A stretch of DNA of 64,000 nt from Agrobacterium tumefaciens (GTDB lineage: Bacteria > Pseudomonadota > Alphaproteobacteria > Rhizobiales > Rhizobiaceae). The position numbers and the translations under genes are program-made. The first letter of the stretch is position 1. Each line of letters starts with the position of its first letter. The stretch is taken from the NCBI RefSeq assembly GCF_013318015.2, contig NZ_CP115841.1, positions 2,170,001 through 2,234,000 of the forward strand, written 5' to 3'. Shown piece by piece: positions 9,122-17,469 of the stretch. The notes under the pieces are model-generated. The model was not told the DNA's origin and made no database searches. It was given only the letters and a program-made list of their open reading frames with translations.

Positions 9122-9310
9122 ATGCAAAAGCAAGTTATTGAATTCGCTGGCGAACCCGTCGGCATCGTCATACCGGACAACGACCGGCTGAAGTTCATCG
9201 CGGTGAAGTTCCACGTCCACGACCTGGACGAACAGAAGTTCGACAGCGCCGATGATGTGCGGATTGCAATTCGCAATCTCGTGCGCAGCCGGAACCTGGC
9301 CGCGGCCTGA
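9122..9310 (+). CDS. small hypothetical protein, 62 residues
   Basis: The ATG at 9122 follows gcgggagtatacct, a good ribosome-binding site, and gives MQKQVIEFAGEPVGIVIPD. The protein is acidic, soluble and has alternating strand-like and helical segments (IGNLV-like end IRNLVRSRNLAA); no signal peptide or membrane helix. An upstream in-frame start at 9092 would add ten residues without a binding site. I recall similar short uncharacterised proteins in Rhizobiaceae but cannot name a function. A hairpin terminator follows 40 bp later, which supports a real transcription unit. Confidence 0.6.
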   Translation: MQKQVIEFAGEPVGIVIPDNDRLKFIAVKFHVHDLDEQKFDSADDVRIAIRNLVRSRNLAAA

Positions 9311-9350
9311 TGCGGGAAACCCATCACCCGCTCACGGACCTTTCAAAACC

Positions 9351-9400
9351 AAAGCGCGCCCAATATCGGATCCCGAATACCGGGTCGATGGCGCGCTTTT
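9351..9400 (+). terminator. terminator-like hairpin after the small gene
   Basis: A 10-bp perfect stem, aaagcgcgcc at 9351-9360 and ggcgcgcttt at 9390-9399, with a 29-nt loop and a short T run. The following stretch to 9526 shows no gene. Confidence 0.6.
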
Positions 9401-9526
9401 CTATTGCCTGACAATTCGTCCACTGGTCTGTCATAAACCACGACGGGGTGTATCAATACGCCCTGCACTAGGGTGAAATAGCTTTTTCAAATCCGGATTG
9501 GAGTGCCAAAGCCACGCGCTCCTAGA

Positions 9527-9621
9527 GCTCCCACCCCTCCTCATTTCTGTGCTTGTCACAGGAATCCAGCCAGCCCAGATCCCAGGGCTGAAAAGACTCT
9601 CTCGCCGCCCAGACGCGCGTC
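9527..9621. repeat. intergenic palindromic repeat of rhizobial type
   Basis: Three small palindromes lie in a row: attTctgtg/cacaggaat around cttgt (9543-9565), cagccc/gggctg (9571-9590) and gacgcgcgtc (9612-9621). The core ctgtgcttgtcacaggaatc resembles a repeat I recall in many Agrobacterium intergenic regions. It ends at the stop codon of the Lrp-type gene and may serve as its 3' end structure. Confidence 0.55.
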
Positions 9622-9856
9622 AGAACGCGGTAAAGGTCAGCGTCGTCAACGAGCGGACGATGCCCGGAATGTTGACGATGTTCTGGTTGATAAACTTGCC
9701 GATATCCTCTTCCTGCGGAAGATAGATCTTCAGCATCAGATCATATTCGCCGCTGGTGGAATAAAGCTCGGAAACCAGCTCCGTTTTATAGATGGCATCG
9801 GCGACATCATAGGTCTTGCCGGGCTCGCATTGAAGCTGGACAAAAATGGGCTTCAC
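9620..9856 (-). CDS. stand-alone Lrp/AsnC ligand-binding (RAM) domain protein
   Basis: A 78-residue protein consisting only of the effector-binding alpha/beta domain of Lrp/AsnC regulators; there is no DNA-binding helix-turn-helix. Core segments are IFVQLQCEPGKTYDVADAI, SGEYDLMLKIYLPQ and NIPGIVRSLTTLTF. The GTG at 9856 is chosen because gggag lies 6 nt before it; the ATG two codons upstream directly abuts that gggag and is too close. Such proteins form decameric rings and bind amino acids in related cases; here the role may be amino-acid sensing or modulation of a full-length Lrp. Gene lies downstream of, and in the same direction as, the LysR gene. Confidence 0.85.
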   Translation of the reverse strand: MKPIFVQLQCEPGKTYDVADAIYKTELVSELYSTSGEYDLMLKIYLPQEEDIGKFINQNIVNIPGIVRSLTTLTFTAF

Positions 9857-9896
9857 GGACATCTCCCGTATTGGAACTTGTGGTGCGTGGCTCTTT

Positions 9897-9948
9897 GCCA
9901 TGCGTCATGGCGCACTATTGGCTTAGCCGCGCCGGTCTTGCAAGACCG
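9897..9948. promoter_or_regulatory. two perfect palindromes upstream of the Lrp-type gene
   Basis: gccatg-cgt-catggc at 9897-9911 and cggtcttg/caagaccg at 9933-9948 are both perfect inverted repeats within 60 bp, in the gap between the LysR stop and the Lrp-type start. They could be operators, or the second could terminate LysR transcription; there is no T run. Confidence 0.4.
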
Positions 9949-9972
9949 CCTGCCGGTTTAGGCAGAAAAGTC

Positions 9973-10884
9973 TCATCCGCTGCTACCAGCCCCGATCGCG
10001 GCCTGAGAAACGATCCAGCTTCGAAAACTTTCAAGCGGAGCGTAACCGGCGCGATCGGGCATGCAGGCGAGATAATAGGCCTCTTCGCTCTCCACCTCGC
10101 CGGTAACCGCCGCGACAAGCCGGCCGCTTCGCAACTCCTCCCCGATCATGAAGGACGGAACGAGCGATGCCCCCACCCCGGCGCTCGCCGCCTCGGCAAT
10201 CGTCGTGAACTGATCGAAAAGCATGCCATGCACATTGTCGAAAACCACATCATGGCTGCGAAACCATTGTTCCCAGGCGTCCGGCCGGGTCGTCATGTGC
10301 AGCAGCGGCACATGCAGCAGATCGCCCGGCTGTGAAAGCCCGTAGCGCTCCCTGAAAGCGGGACTGCACACCGGAATGACTGTTTCATGCATCAGAAAAA
10401 TGAGTTCGGTACCCGGCCAATGCGGCAAACCGAAATGAATCGCCGCATCGACTGTATCGGTACGGAAATCGAACAGCGACGAACGCGTAAGAAGATTGAC
10501 CGAAACGCCCGGATGTCGGGCAATGAAATCGGGAAGACGCGGCACCAGCCAGCGCGTACCAAAGCTTGGCAAAACACTGAGATTGAGCGTGCCGCCATCC
10601 GGATTGGCGCGCAGATTGAGCGACGCGGTCGATATTCGCCGCAGGGCCTCCCGGATTTCCCGCGCATAACCCTCCCCCGCCCGGGTGAGCCGGATTGTCT
10701 GCCGCTCGCGCAGAAACAGCGCCACGCCAAGTTGCTCCTCAAGCGCGAGGATCTGCCGGCTGACCGCACCTTGAGTAAGCCCGAGTTCTCTCGCAGCCGC
10801 GGTCACGCTGCCGGTGCGCGAGGCGGCTTCAAAGGCCGCAAGAAGTGAAAGCGAGGGTAAGAAGCGCCGAGGCGGTAGAACCAT
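9973..10884 (-). CDS. LysR-family transcriptional regulator (GcvA-like)
   Basis: A 303-residue LTTR. The winged helix-turn-helix is near residues 15-65 (GSVTAAARELGLTQGAVSRQ...LEEQLGVALF), followed by a periplasmic-binding-protein-like effector domain. The opening LPPRRFLPSLSLLAAFEAA is the GcvA-type arrangement. It is divergent from the FAD oxidoreductase gene at 11015 with a 130-bp shared gap, the classic layout of a regulator and its target. The effector is unknown; an amine or amino acid is a reasonable guess from the target enzyme. Confidence 0.93.
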   Translation of the reverse strand: MVLPPRRFLPSLSLLAAFEAASRTGSVTAAARELGLTQGAVSRQILALEEQLGVALFLRERQTIRLTRAGEGYAREIREALRRISTASLNLRANPDGGTLNLSVLPSFGTRWLVPRLPDFIARHPGVSVNLLTRSSLFDFRTDTVDAAIHFGLPHWPGTELIFLMHETVIPVCSPAFRERYGLSQPGDLLHVPLLHMTTRPDAWEQWFRSHDVVFDNVHGMLFDQFTTIAEAASAGVGASLVPSFMIGEELRSGRLVAAVTGEVESEEAYYLACMPDRAGYAPLESFRSWIVSQAAIGAGSSG

Positions 10885-10905
10885 ATTCCCTCACGGAATG
10901 AACTC

Positions 10906-10927
10906 TTGACGATATGTCGATATTCAA
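10906..10927. promoter_or_regulatory. possible LysR-type operator/promoter in divergent gap
   Basis: TTGA and TCAA arms flank a centre with repeated GATAT, between two divergent genes. TTGACG at 10906 could also be a -35 element. Pattern match only. Confidence 0.3.
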
Positions 10928-11014
10928 CAGGTAAGGCCGCTTGTAAAGTCTCATAAACAAGGGCTTGTCACTCATACGGAAAACAAATGAACTCGCCCGG
11001 AAAATGGTGGAACG

Positions 11015-12298
11015 ATGTATAATGATCCCCGCTCGCACGGCCTCTGGGAAAAGACCGCGCCGCAGCCGCCCGCAACGCCTGCTCTGCAAGGCGAGGCGGT
11101 TGCCGATGTGGTGATTGTCGGTGGCGGCTTCACCGGACAATCCGCCGCCCTTCATCTTGCTGAAAAGGGCATGGATGTCGTTCTTCTCGAAGCCAGGGAA
11201 ATCGGCTTCGGCGGCGCCGGCCGCAATGTCGGTCTCATCAACGGCGGCATGTGGGTCATGCCGAGGGAGTTGCCCGGCGTGCTGGGCGAAACCTACGGGG
11301 AACGGCTTCTCAGCCTTCTGGGTGATGCGCCGTTGCTGGTGCGCGAATTGGTGGAAAAACACGCGATTCCCTGCGAGATCGAAAAGAATGGCACATTGCA
11401 TTGCGCCGTCGGTGAAAAAGGGCTCGCCGAAATTCGCGAGCGCTGCGAACAATGGGCAGCCAGAGGCGCTCCCGTCCGCCTTCTCGATGCCGATGAAACG
11501 GCAAGACACACCGGCAGCACCGCCTATTCCGGCGCACTTTTCGATACGCGCGCCGGCACGCTTCAGCCGCTTGCCTATGTTCGTGGTCTGGCTGCCACCG
11601 CGCAAAAGGCAGGAGCACGGCTGCACACCGCCAGCCCCGTCGTAGCGACCGAACGTAGTGGTGGAAAATGGGTGGTAAAAACACCGCAGGGATCGGTGAC
11701 CGCCAACTGGATCGTGGTCGCCACCGAAGCATACAGTACCGGGCCGTGGCAGATCGTCCGCGACGAACAGACCTACCTGCCCTACTTCAACTTCGCGACC
11801 AGACCGCTTAGCGACAATCTGCAAAAGAGTATCCTGCCGAACCGAGAAGGTTGCTGGGATACAAAGGAAATCCTCTCCTCGTTCCGCATGGACAAAGCGG
11901 GTCGGCTGGTCTTCGGCAGCGTCGGCGCCTTGCGCAGCACGGGTGCCGCCATTCACCGGGCATGGGCCAAACGATCGCTGAAGCGGCTTTTCCCGCAACT
12001 GGGAGAGACGGAATTCGAATGCGAATGGTACGGCCAGATCGGCATGACGGACAATGCCGTGCCTCGTTTCCATAAATTCGCGGAAAATGTCGTCGGTTTT
12101 TCCGGTTATAATGGCCGCGGCATCGCACCCGGTACTGCCTTCGGCAAGGTGATTGCGCAACATATTCTCGGTGATATCGCCGAAAACGACCTGCCTCTTC
12201 CCGTGACCGAACCAAAAGCGCAGGCCTTCCGGGCAGTGAAGGAAGCCTATTACGAGGCGGGCGCACAGATCGCTCATTTCGCCGGTGAACGCTTCTGA
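11015..12298 (+). CDS. FAD-dependent amine/amino-acid oxidoreductase (DAO superfamily)
   Basis: A 427-residue flavoenzyme of the OrdL/PuuB-like branch of the D-amino-acid oxidase superfamily. The FAD-binding dinucleotide fold is VVIVGGGFTGQSAALHL at about residues 32-48, with the acidic end of strand 2 in VVLLEARE and the GGAGRNVGLINGG segment that contacts the flavin. The C-terminal FSGYNGRGIAPGTAFGK is the second FAD-binding segment. It probably oxidises an amine or a gamma-glutamyl-amine. Divergently transcribed LysR gene is the likely regulator, and a terminator follows. The exact substrate cannot be called. Confidence 0.9.
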   Translation: MYNDPRSHGLWEKTAPQPPATPALQGEAVADVVIVGGGFTGQSAALHLAEKGMDVVLLEAREIGFGGAGRNVGLINGGMWVMPRELPGVLGETYGERLLSLLGDAPLLVRELVEKHAIPCEIEKNGTLHCAVGEKGLAEIRERCEQWAARGAPVRLLDADETARHTGSTAYSGALFDTRAGTLQPLAYVRGLAATAQKAGARLHTASPVVATERSGGKWVVKTPQGSVTANWIVVATEAYSTGPWQIVRDEQTYLPYFNFATRPLSDNLQKSILPNREGCWDTKEILSSFRMDKAGRLVFGSVGALRSTGAAIHRAWAKRSLKRLFPQLGETEFECEWYGQIGMTDNAVPRFHKFAENVVGFSGYNGRGIAPGTAFGKVIAQHILGDIAENDLPLPVTEPKAQAFRAVKEAYYEAGAQIAHFAGERF

Positions 12299-12309
12299 TC
12301 AACAGGCCG

Positions 12310-12334
12310 AAAGCCGCCGGTCGTGGCGGCTTTT
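12310..12334 (+). terminator. terminator after the FAD oxidoreductase gene
   Basis: A perfect 9-bp stem aaagccgcc/ggcggcttt with a 6-nt loop and five T residues, 11 bp after the stop codon. Confidence 0.88.
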
Positions 12335-12343
12335 TCAAACGGC

Positions 12344-12371
12344 ATCGATATATTCTTGAAAATATAATGAT
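12344..12371. promoter_or_regulatory. Mo-box 1 (predicted ModE operator)
   Basis: ATCGATATATT and AATATAATGAT are separated by 6 bp. This fits the alphaproteobacterial Mo-box ATCGNTATATA-N6-TATATAACGAT, known from Rhodobacter capsulatus, at most positions. It lies 58 bp before modA and its centre is 42 bp from Mo-box 2, four helical turns. Confidence 0.8.
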
Positions 12372-12385
12372 TGCCCTATAGGCCT

Positions 12386-12413
12386 ATCGATATATTCATC
12401 AGTATATCTCGAG
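12386..12413. promoter_or_regulatory. Mo-box 2 (predicted ModE operator)
   Basis: The left arm ATCGATATATT is identical to Mo-box 1; the right arm TATATCTCGAG is weaker, again after 6 bp. It ends 15 bp before the modA start, just before the ggggg ribosome-binding site, so a bound regulator would block the promoter or early elongation. Confidence 0.72.
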
Positions 12414-12428
12414 CCGGGGGAACACACC

Positions 12429-13220
12429 ATGAGACTCTTACGCCGCACCTTCTTCAAAACCATCGCCGCAGCAACATCCTTCTGGGTGGCAGCGTCCTTT
12501 GCGGTGGTTCCCGCCCATGCCGCCGAAAAAGTCACGGTGTTTGCTGCCGCGAGCATGAAAAACGCACTTGATGCGATCAATGCTGAATGGGCGAAGGAAA
12601 GCGGCAATGAAGCGACCGTGTCCTACGCCGCAAGCTCCGCACTCGCCAAACAGATCGAGCAGGGTGCACCGGCGGATATCTTCATTTCCGCCGACCTCGC
12701 CTGGATGGATTATGTTGCCGAAAAGAAGCTGATCAACGTCGAAAGCCGCTCCAATCTTCTTGGCAACCGCATCGTTCTCGTCGCCCCGGCCGACAAGGCC
12801 AAGCCGGTCGATATCAAAAAGGACTTCGATCTCGCCGGACTGGTGGGCGATGGCCGACTGGCCATGGGCGCGGTCGATTCCGTTCCGGCGGGTAAATACG
12901 GCAAGGCTGCGCTGGAAAAGCTCGGCGTCTGGTCATCCGTGGAAAAGAAAGTCGCCGGCGCGGAAAGCGTGCGCGCAGCGCTGCTGCTCGTGTCGCGCGG
13001 CGAAGCGCCCTATGGCATCGTCTACCAGACCGATGCGGCCGCCGATCCGGGCGTGAAGATCGTCGGCACCTTCCCGGAAGACAGCCATCCGCCGATCATC
13101 TACCCCGTCGCCATTCTCTCGGAAGCAAAATCTCCGGCGGCAAAATCCTATCTCGATTTCCTGAAGTCCGCCAAGACTACGCCCTTCTTCGAAAAGCAAG
13201 GCTTTACCGTTTTGAAATAA
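12429..13220 (+). CDS. modA: molybdate ABC transporter, periplasmic binding protein
   Basis: A 263-residue precursor with a Sec signal peptide ending near VVPAHA, then VTVFAAASMKNALDAIN, the oxyanion-binding start of ModA. SYAASSALAKQIEQGAPADIFISAD is the second binding segment. ModA captures molybdate (or tungstate) in the periplasm for ModBC. The ATG follows ccgggggaacacacc. It is the first gene of modABC, behind two Mo-boxes, so high molybdate should repress it through ModE. A long hairpin lies in the gap before modB and may keep modA mRNA more abundant than modBC. Confidence 0.96.
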   Translation: MRLLRRTFFKTIAAATSFWVAASFAVVPAHAAEKVTVFAAASMKNALDAINAEWAKESGNEATVSYAASSALAKQIEQGAPADIFISADLAWMDYVAEKKLINVESRSNLLGNRIVLVAPADKAKPVDIKKDFDLAGLVGDGRLAMGAVDSVPAGKYGKAALEKLGVWSSVEKKVAGAESVRAALLLVSRGEAPYGIVYQTDAAADPGVKIVGTFPEDSHPPIIYPVAILSEAKSPAAKSYLDFLKSAKTTPFFEKQGFTVLK

Positions 13221-13226
13221 ACTGCG

Positions 13227-13259
13227 TCTCGCGGCCCGATCCCGTATGGGACCGCGAGA
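13227..13259 (+). other. intra-operon hairpin between modA and modB
   Basis: tctcgcgg at 13227-13234 pairs with ccgcgaga at 13252-13259, and tccc/ggga pairs inside around gtat. There is no T run. Such hairpins often protect the upstream binding-protein message in ABC operons. Confidence 0.65.
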
Positions 13260-13276
13260 GATGACGATTGTAGGAT

Positions 13277-13984
13277 ATGGCTTTGCATTGGTGGACACTA
13301 AGCCCTGAAGAATGGACGGCGATCAGGCTCAGCCTGTGGGTGTCCTCCATCGCCATGTTCGCCAGCCTGCCCTTCGGCATTGCGGTTGCCGTCGCGCTGG
13401 CGCGCGGGCGCTTCTGGGGCAAGTCGCTGCTCAATGGCATTGTCCACCTGCCGCTCATTCTGCCGCCCGTCGTCACCGGTTTTCTGCTGCTCGTCCTCTT
13501 CGGCCGCAGAGGCGCCATCGGCCAGTTTCTCGACAGCTGGTTCGGCATCGTCTTTTCCTTTCGCTGGACGGGAGCGGCGCTCGCATGCGCCGTCATGGCG
13601 TTTCCGCTGATGGTGCGCTCCATCCGCCTCTCCATCGAAGCGGTGGACAGCAAGCTGGAAGAGGCGGCCGGAACCCTGGGTGCAAGCCCCCTATGGGTGT
13701 TCCTCACCGTCACGCTTCCCCTGATCCTGCCCGGCATCATCGCGGGCATGATCCTCGCTTTCGCCAAGGCCATGGGCGAATTTGGCGCGACCATCACCTT
13801 CGTTTCCAATATTCCCGGCGAAACCCAGACGCTGTCCGCTGCCATCTACACTTTCACGCAGGTTCCGGGCGGCGATGCAGGCGCATTGCGGCTGACCATC
13901 GTTTCCGTCGTGATTTCCATGTCGGCCTTGCTCGTCTCGGAGTTTCTGGCCCGCATCATCGGCAAACGGGTGAGCATGGAATGA
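13277..13984 (+). CDS. modB: molybdate ABC transporter permease
   Basis: A 235-residue inner-membrane permease with about five or six hydrophobic segments. The cytoplasmic coupling helix that contacts ModC is seen in [21 protein letters not shown], the EAA motif. Length is normal for ModB. Its stop overlaps the ATG of modC, so ModB and ModC are likely made in a fixed ratio. It follows modA by 56 bp. Confidence 0.96.
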   Translation: MALHWWTLSPEEWTAIRLSLWVSSIAMFASLPFGIAVAVALARGRFWGKSLLNGIVHLPLILPPVVTGFLLLVLFGRRGAIGQFLDSWFGIVFSFRWTGAALACAVMAFPLMVRSIRLSIEAVDSKLEEAAGTLGASPLWVFLTVTLPLILPGIIAGMILAFAKAMGEFGATITFVSNIPGETQTLSAAIYTFTQVPGGDAGALRLTIVSVVISMSALLVSEFLARIIGKRVSME

Positions 13985-15057
13985 CGCTTTCTGTCTCCAC
14001 CCGCCACCGCCTCGGCTCCTTCGAACTCAACGCGTCATTCACCTCTGATGGCGGCGTTACAGCGCTTTTCGGACGCTCCGGCTCCGGTAAAACGTCGATG
14101 ATCCGCATCATCGCAGGTCTGCTGCGGCCAGATAGTGGTCAGGTATCGCTCGATGGCGAAGTGCTGGCCGATAGCGGAAAGCGCCTGTTCCTGCCGGCGC
14201 ACAGGCGCCATTTTGGTTATGTTTTTCAGGACGCGCGGCTGTTTCCTCATCTCAGCGTTGCCCAGAACCTGAACTACGGCAAATGGTTCGCTACGGAAAA
14301 ATCTGAGCGGGCGAATGAAAACCGCATTATCGACATGCTTGGCATCGGCCATCTTCTCCAGCGTCGTCCGAACAAGCTTTCCGGCGGTGAAAAACAGCGG
14401 GTCGCCATCGGCCGCGCACTCCTGTCATCGCCCAGACTACTGTTGATGGACGAACCTCTCGCCTCACTGGACGAGGAACGAAAGGCCGAGATCATCCCTT
14501 ATCTGGAACGGCTGCGCGACGAGACGAAAATCCCGATCGTCTATGTCAGCCACTCCATCCAGGAAGTCGCCCGCCTTGCCGACCGCATAGTTGTTATGAA
14601 GGACGGCAAGGTGGAGGCACAGGGAAAAGCGGCCGACGTGCTGTCACGGTCGGATTTCAGCGCACATCTTGAGCGACGAGAAGCGGGCAGCATCCTTTCG
14701 GGACACATCGAAAGCTTCGATGAAAGGCACGGGCTTGCTGCCGTAAGGCTCTGCTCGTCGCTCCTGCAGGTTCCAGCAAAAAGAGGAACACCCCGCACCC
14801 CGGCACGCGTGCTGATACCGGCGCGTGACGTCATGCTTGCCACGGCAAAGCCCGAAGGCCTGAGCGCCCTTAACATCCTCGAAGGCCATATTGCCGGTAT
14901 CTCCGCCAGCGAAGATGGCATGGTAACCGTTCAGGTGGATTGCGGCGGCGATATTATCCAGTCGCGTATCACCGATCTGTCGCGCGAACGTCTCCAGCTG
15001 GAACCCGGGAAACCGGTACACGCGATCATAAAGTCGGCGGCTCTCGATCCGTATTAG
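13981..15057 (+). CDS. modC: molybdate ABC transporter ATP-binding protein
   Basis: A 358-residue ATPase. Walker A is GRSGSGKTS, the signature [15 protein letters not shown], Walker [13 protein letters not shown], and the H-loop [10 protein letters not shown]. The last 65 or so residues form a TOBE/Mop domain that binds oxyanion and can inhibit transport when molybdate is plentiful. The open frame runs back to 13312 inside modB, but the real start is the ATG at 13981 that overlaps the modB stop and begins [17 protein letters not shown]. The 3' end overlaps the end of the convergent modE by 32 bp. Confidence 0.96.
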   Translation: MTLSVSTRHRLGSFELNASFTSDGGVTALFGRSGSGKTSMIRIIAGLLRPDSGQVSLDGEVLADSGKRLFLPAHRRHFGYVFQDARLFPHLSVAQNLNYGKWFATEKSERANENRIIDMLGIGHLLQRRPNKLSGGEKQRVAIGRALLSSPRLLLMDEPLASLDEERKAEIIPYLERLRDETKIPIVYVSHSIQEVARLADRIVVMKDGKVEAQGKAADVLSRSDFSAHLERREAGSILSGHIESFDERHGLAAVRLCSSLLQVPAKRGTPRTPARVLIPARDVMLATAKPEGLSALNILEGHIAGISASEDGMVTVQVDCGGDIIQSRITDLSRERLQLEPGKPVHAIIKSAALDPY

Positions 15058-15424
15058 TGATGGCGGCATCCGGATTGCGGTTGGCCTCAAGCCAGTCGAT
15101 ATCCTTGCGCAGGGCCTCATTCATCCGCTTTTCCATGCTGCGATACCGTTCAAGCAATTCGGCACCGAATGCGGTCAGCGCGGCCCCACCCCCCTGCTTG
15201 CCGCCCCGCTGGGATTCGATCACCGGCTGTTTGAACATATGGTTCAGCGCATCCACAAGCAGCCATGCACGGCGATAGGACATGTCCATCGCTCGCCCGG
15301 CGGCCGATATCGAGCCGGTCTCGACAATCAGCTCCATCAACTCGATCTTACCGTGGCCGAGACGATCTCCGGGCGGAAAATCGATGCGGAGAACGGGCTT
15401 CAGTGGCTGATGTATATTGCTCAT
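15026..15424 (-). CDS. modE: single-domain ModE-type molybdenum regulator
   Basis: A 132-residue protein made of only the ModE N-terminal winged helix-turn-helix ([20 protein letters not shown] then [14 protein letters not shown] and [14 protein letters not shown]). The C-terminal TOBE molybdate-binding domains of E. coli ModE are absent, so how molybdate is sensed is unclear; one-domain ModE proteins are known from Agrobacterium. Predicted targets are the two Mo-boxes before modA. It starts 3 nt after the P1 peptidase stop, so it is probably cotranscribed with that gene, and its last 32 bp overlap the end of modC on the other strand. Confidence 0.92.
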   Translation of the reverse strand: MSNIHQPLKPVLRIDFPPGDRLGHGKIELMELIVETGSISAAGRAMDMSYRRAWLLVDALNHMFKQPVIESQRGGKQGGGAALTAFGAELLERYRSMEKRMNEALRKDIDWLEANRNPDAAITNTDREPPTL

Positions 15425-15427
15425 CGG

Positions 15428-16432
15428 CTAGAAACCCCGGCCATGAAGATCGTGATAGGCTTTCTGCGCACCGTGCTGCGGCAGAGCCGTCGCCTCGTAA
15501 ACACCGCGCGCCACTGCGCGCGCCATAACGATGGTAGCGAGATGGCAGAGTTCCGCGAAATGAGCGCCGCCCTCAAGCGGCTTCTCACCGGTCGCAGCCG
15601 AAAACATGGTGTCGCCGTCGCTCGGCAGATGGGCGGGCAGCACGGCGCGCGCCAGCCCGTCATGCGCCATGATGGAAAGGCGGTGCGCCTGCGCTTTGGT
15701 AAGGACGGCATCGGTGACCACGGCGCCGATGGTCGTCGCGGTGAGGTTGACGCCCTTGAGACGAAGCGCGGTATGATCCGGTTCGAAACGATCAGGAAAA
15801 CCGCAGTCGCCGAACTCGCCCTGCTCTTCAAAAGGCACAGACCAGAAATGGCGGCTGGTGCCAACGGTTGCCGAGCCAAGCGCATTGACGGCGACGATGG
15901 CCGCCACCTTGTAACCGCCGGAACTGACAGCGCTTGCCGAACCAAGACCGCCCTTGAAGGTGGCGGTGGTCGCCCCCGTTCCCGCGCCGACTGTTCCAAG
16001 CCCGAAGGGCTCCGCACGCGCCGACCTGAAAGCCGCATAGCCCATCTCGCGATAGGGCGAATGCAGCCCCCACTCCTTGTTGCCACCATTCAGCAGATCC
16101 ATGAGGATCGCCTGCGGCACAATGGGAACACGGGTGGAACCGACTTGCAGGCCACGGCCGATCTCGCGCAGACCGGCCTGAACACCACCCGCCGCATCCA
16201 GCCCGAAGGCCGAACCGCCTGAAAGTACGAAGGCATCCACGGTTTCCACCGTCATCGCCGGGTCGAGCAGGCCGGTATCACGACCACCGGGCGCCCCGCC
16301 AAGAACCGAACCGGAGGCGATTACGGGTTTTTCGAAAACGATTGCGGTGACGCCGGAGCCGAGTGCAAGATCGGTGACATTGCCGACCAAAATCCCATTG
16401 ATATCCGTCAGAAGATTATTGCGTGCCGCCAT
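15428..16432 (-). CDS. P1 (S58, DmpA-like) family aminopeptidase
   Basis: A 334-residue N-terminal-nucleophile hydrolase related to DmpA and beta-aminopeptidase BapA. Such proteins self-cleave before an internal Ser/Thr to form the active heterodimer; here the likely site lies in NLTATTIGAVVTDAVLTK. The conserved opening TDINGILVGN and the GGSAFGLDAAGGV block also fit. The ATG at 16432 is chosen because ggggaacggc precedes it; the longer frame to 16516 starts with an unrelated Arg/Pro-rich segment. It leads modE by 3 nt and follows thiG by 61 bp. Substrate unknown; small or beta-amino-acyl peptides are typical. Confidence 0.88.
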   Translation of the reverse strand: MAARNNLLTDINGILVGNVTDLALGSGVTAIVFEKPVIASGSVLGGAPGGRDTGLLDPAMTVETVDAFVLSGGSAFGLDAAGGVQAGLREIGRGLQVGSTRVPIVPQAILMDLLNGGNKEWGLHSPYREMGYAAFRSARAEPFGLGTVGAGTGATTATFKGGLGSASAVSSGGYKVAAIVAVNALGSATVGTSRHFWSVPFEEQGEFGDCGFPDRFEPDHTALRLKGVNLTATTIGAVVTDAVLTKAQAHRLSIMAHDGLARAVLPAHLPSDGDTMFSAATGEKPLEGGAHFAELCHLATIVMARAVARGVYEATALPQHGAQKAYHDLHGRGF

Positions 16433-16493
16433 GCCGTTCCCCTTTTCTCCCGGTATCCCGCCGCCACGGGGCACTGTCAACGCAAAAGGTGAA

Positions 16494-17267
16494 TCAGGAA
16501 AATACCGCCGTGCCAATCACCGGTGTCGAGGGAATGGCCATATCTCTCGGCTCCAGCGGCCCCGCCACAAAAGCCTGATGCCCTGACTCAATGGCGCGGG
16601 CGAAAGCTTCCGCCATGCCGACCGGGTCACCCGCCCCCGCGACCGCCGTGTTGAGCAGAACGGCATCGTAACCAAGCTCCATCACCGTCACCGCATGTGA
16701 CGGCCGGCCGATACCGGCATCGACGATCAGCGGCACATCCGGAAAACGCGCCCGCATGGATTTCAGCGCCATCAGATTAAGCGGCCCCATGGCGCTGCCG
16801 ATCGGCGCACACCAGGGCATCAGCACCTTGCAACCCGCATCCAGGAGCTTTTCCGCCACGACAAGATCATCAGTCGTATACGGAAAGACTTCGAAACCAT
16901 CGTCGCAGAGAATTTTCGCCGCTTCGACGAGCGCAAACACATCGGGCTGCAAAGTGTCGTGATGGCCGATGACCTCCAACTTGATCCAGTTGGTGTGAAA
17001 AACCTCACGCGCCATCTTCGCCGTCAGCACCGCTTCCTTCACGGTATGGCAGCCAGCCGTATTGGGCAGAATGTAACGATCCAGCTCGCGGATCAGCTCA
17101 AAAAACTGGCCACCCTTCTTGCCGCCTGCCGTTTCCCGACGCAGCGAAATCGTCAGAATATCCGTGTTGCTGGCCCGCACTGCATCGGCAAGCACGGCGG
17201 GAGACGGATAACGCGCCGTGCCGAGCAGGAGGCGCGACGAGACCTCACGGCCATAAAGCGTCAGCAT
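16494..17267 (-). CDS. thiG: thiazole synthase
   Basis: A 257-residue ThiG, a TIM barrel that joins 1-deoxyxylulose 5-phosphate, dehydroglycine from ThiO and sulfur from ThiS thiocarboxylate to build the thiazole of thiamin. The Schiff-base lysine is K96 in [22 protein letters not shown] phosphate-binding sequence is seen as [18 protein letters not shown]. The start at 17267 has gggaggttgaggcc before it; the longer frame covers the end of thiS. Last gene of thiCOSG; no thiE or thiD follows. Confidence 0.97.
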   Translation of the reverse strand: MLTLYGREVSSRLLLGTARYPSPAVLADAVRASNTDILTISLRRETAGGKKGGQFFELIRELDRYILPNTAGCHTVKEAVLTAKMAREVFHTNWIKLEVIGHHDTLQPDVFALVEAAKILCDDGFEVFPYTTDDLVVAEKLLDAGCKVLMPWCAPIGSAMGPLNLMALKSMRARFPDVPLIVDAGIGRPSHAVTVMELGYDAVLLNTAVAGAGDPVGMAEAFARAIESGHQAFVAGPLEPRDMAIPSTPVIGTAVFS

Positions 17268-17271
17268 GGCC

Positions 17272-17469
17272 TCAACCTCCCTGCATCGGCGAGAGGATTT
17301 CGACACGGTCGAACGCCTTCAATCGATAATCAGCGCGCTCTTCCGAATGCACCAGATCGCCATTGACCGCCGTCGCCAGCCACTCGCCTTCATAATCGAG
17401 GCTGGTGAGTAACCCGGCCAGCGTCTCGGTGGCGAGATCAAGCTCGTCGCCATTCACCAGAAGTTTCAT
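17272..17469 (-). CDS. thiS: thiamin sulfur-carrier protein
   Basis: A 65-residue ubiquitin-like protein that ends in Gly-Gly (SPMQGG), the residue pair that is adenylated and turned into a thiocarboxylate to give sulfur to Thi[13 protein letters not shown] is the usual first strand. It overlaps the end of thiO by 32 bp in another frame and stops 4 bp before the thiG start, so the three genes are tightly coupled. Confidence 0.95.
   Translation of the reverse strand: MKLLVNGDELDLATETLAGLLTSLDYEGEWLATAVNGDLVHSEERADYRLKAFDRVEILSPMQGG

Noticed and set aside
10829..12277. 482-residue minus-strand frame opposite the FAD oxidoreductase
   Set aside because: Antisense shadow; the plus-strand gene has clear FAD motifs and a terminator.
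13312..13980. Upstream extension of modC inside modB
   Set aside because: The extension is an out-of-frame reading of modB; the ATG overlapping the modB stop starts a normal ModC.
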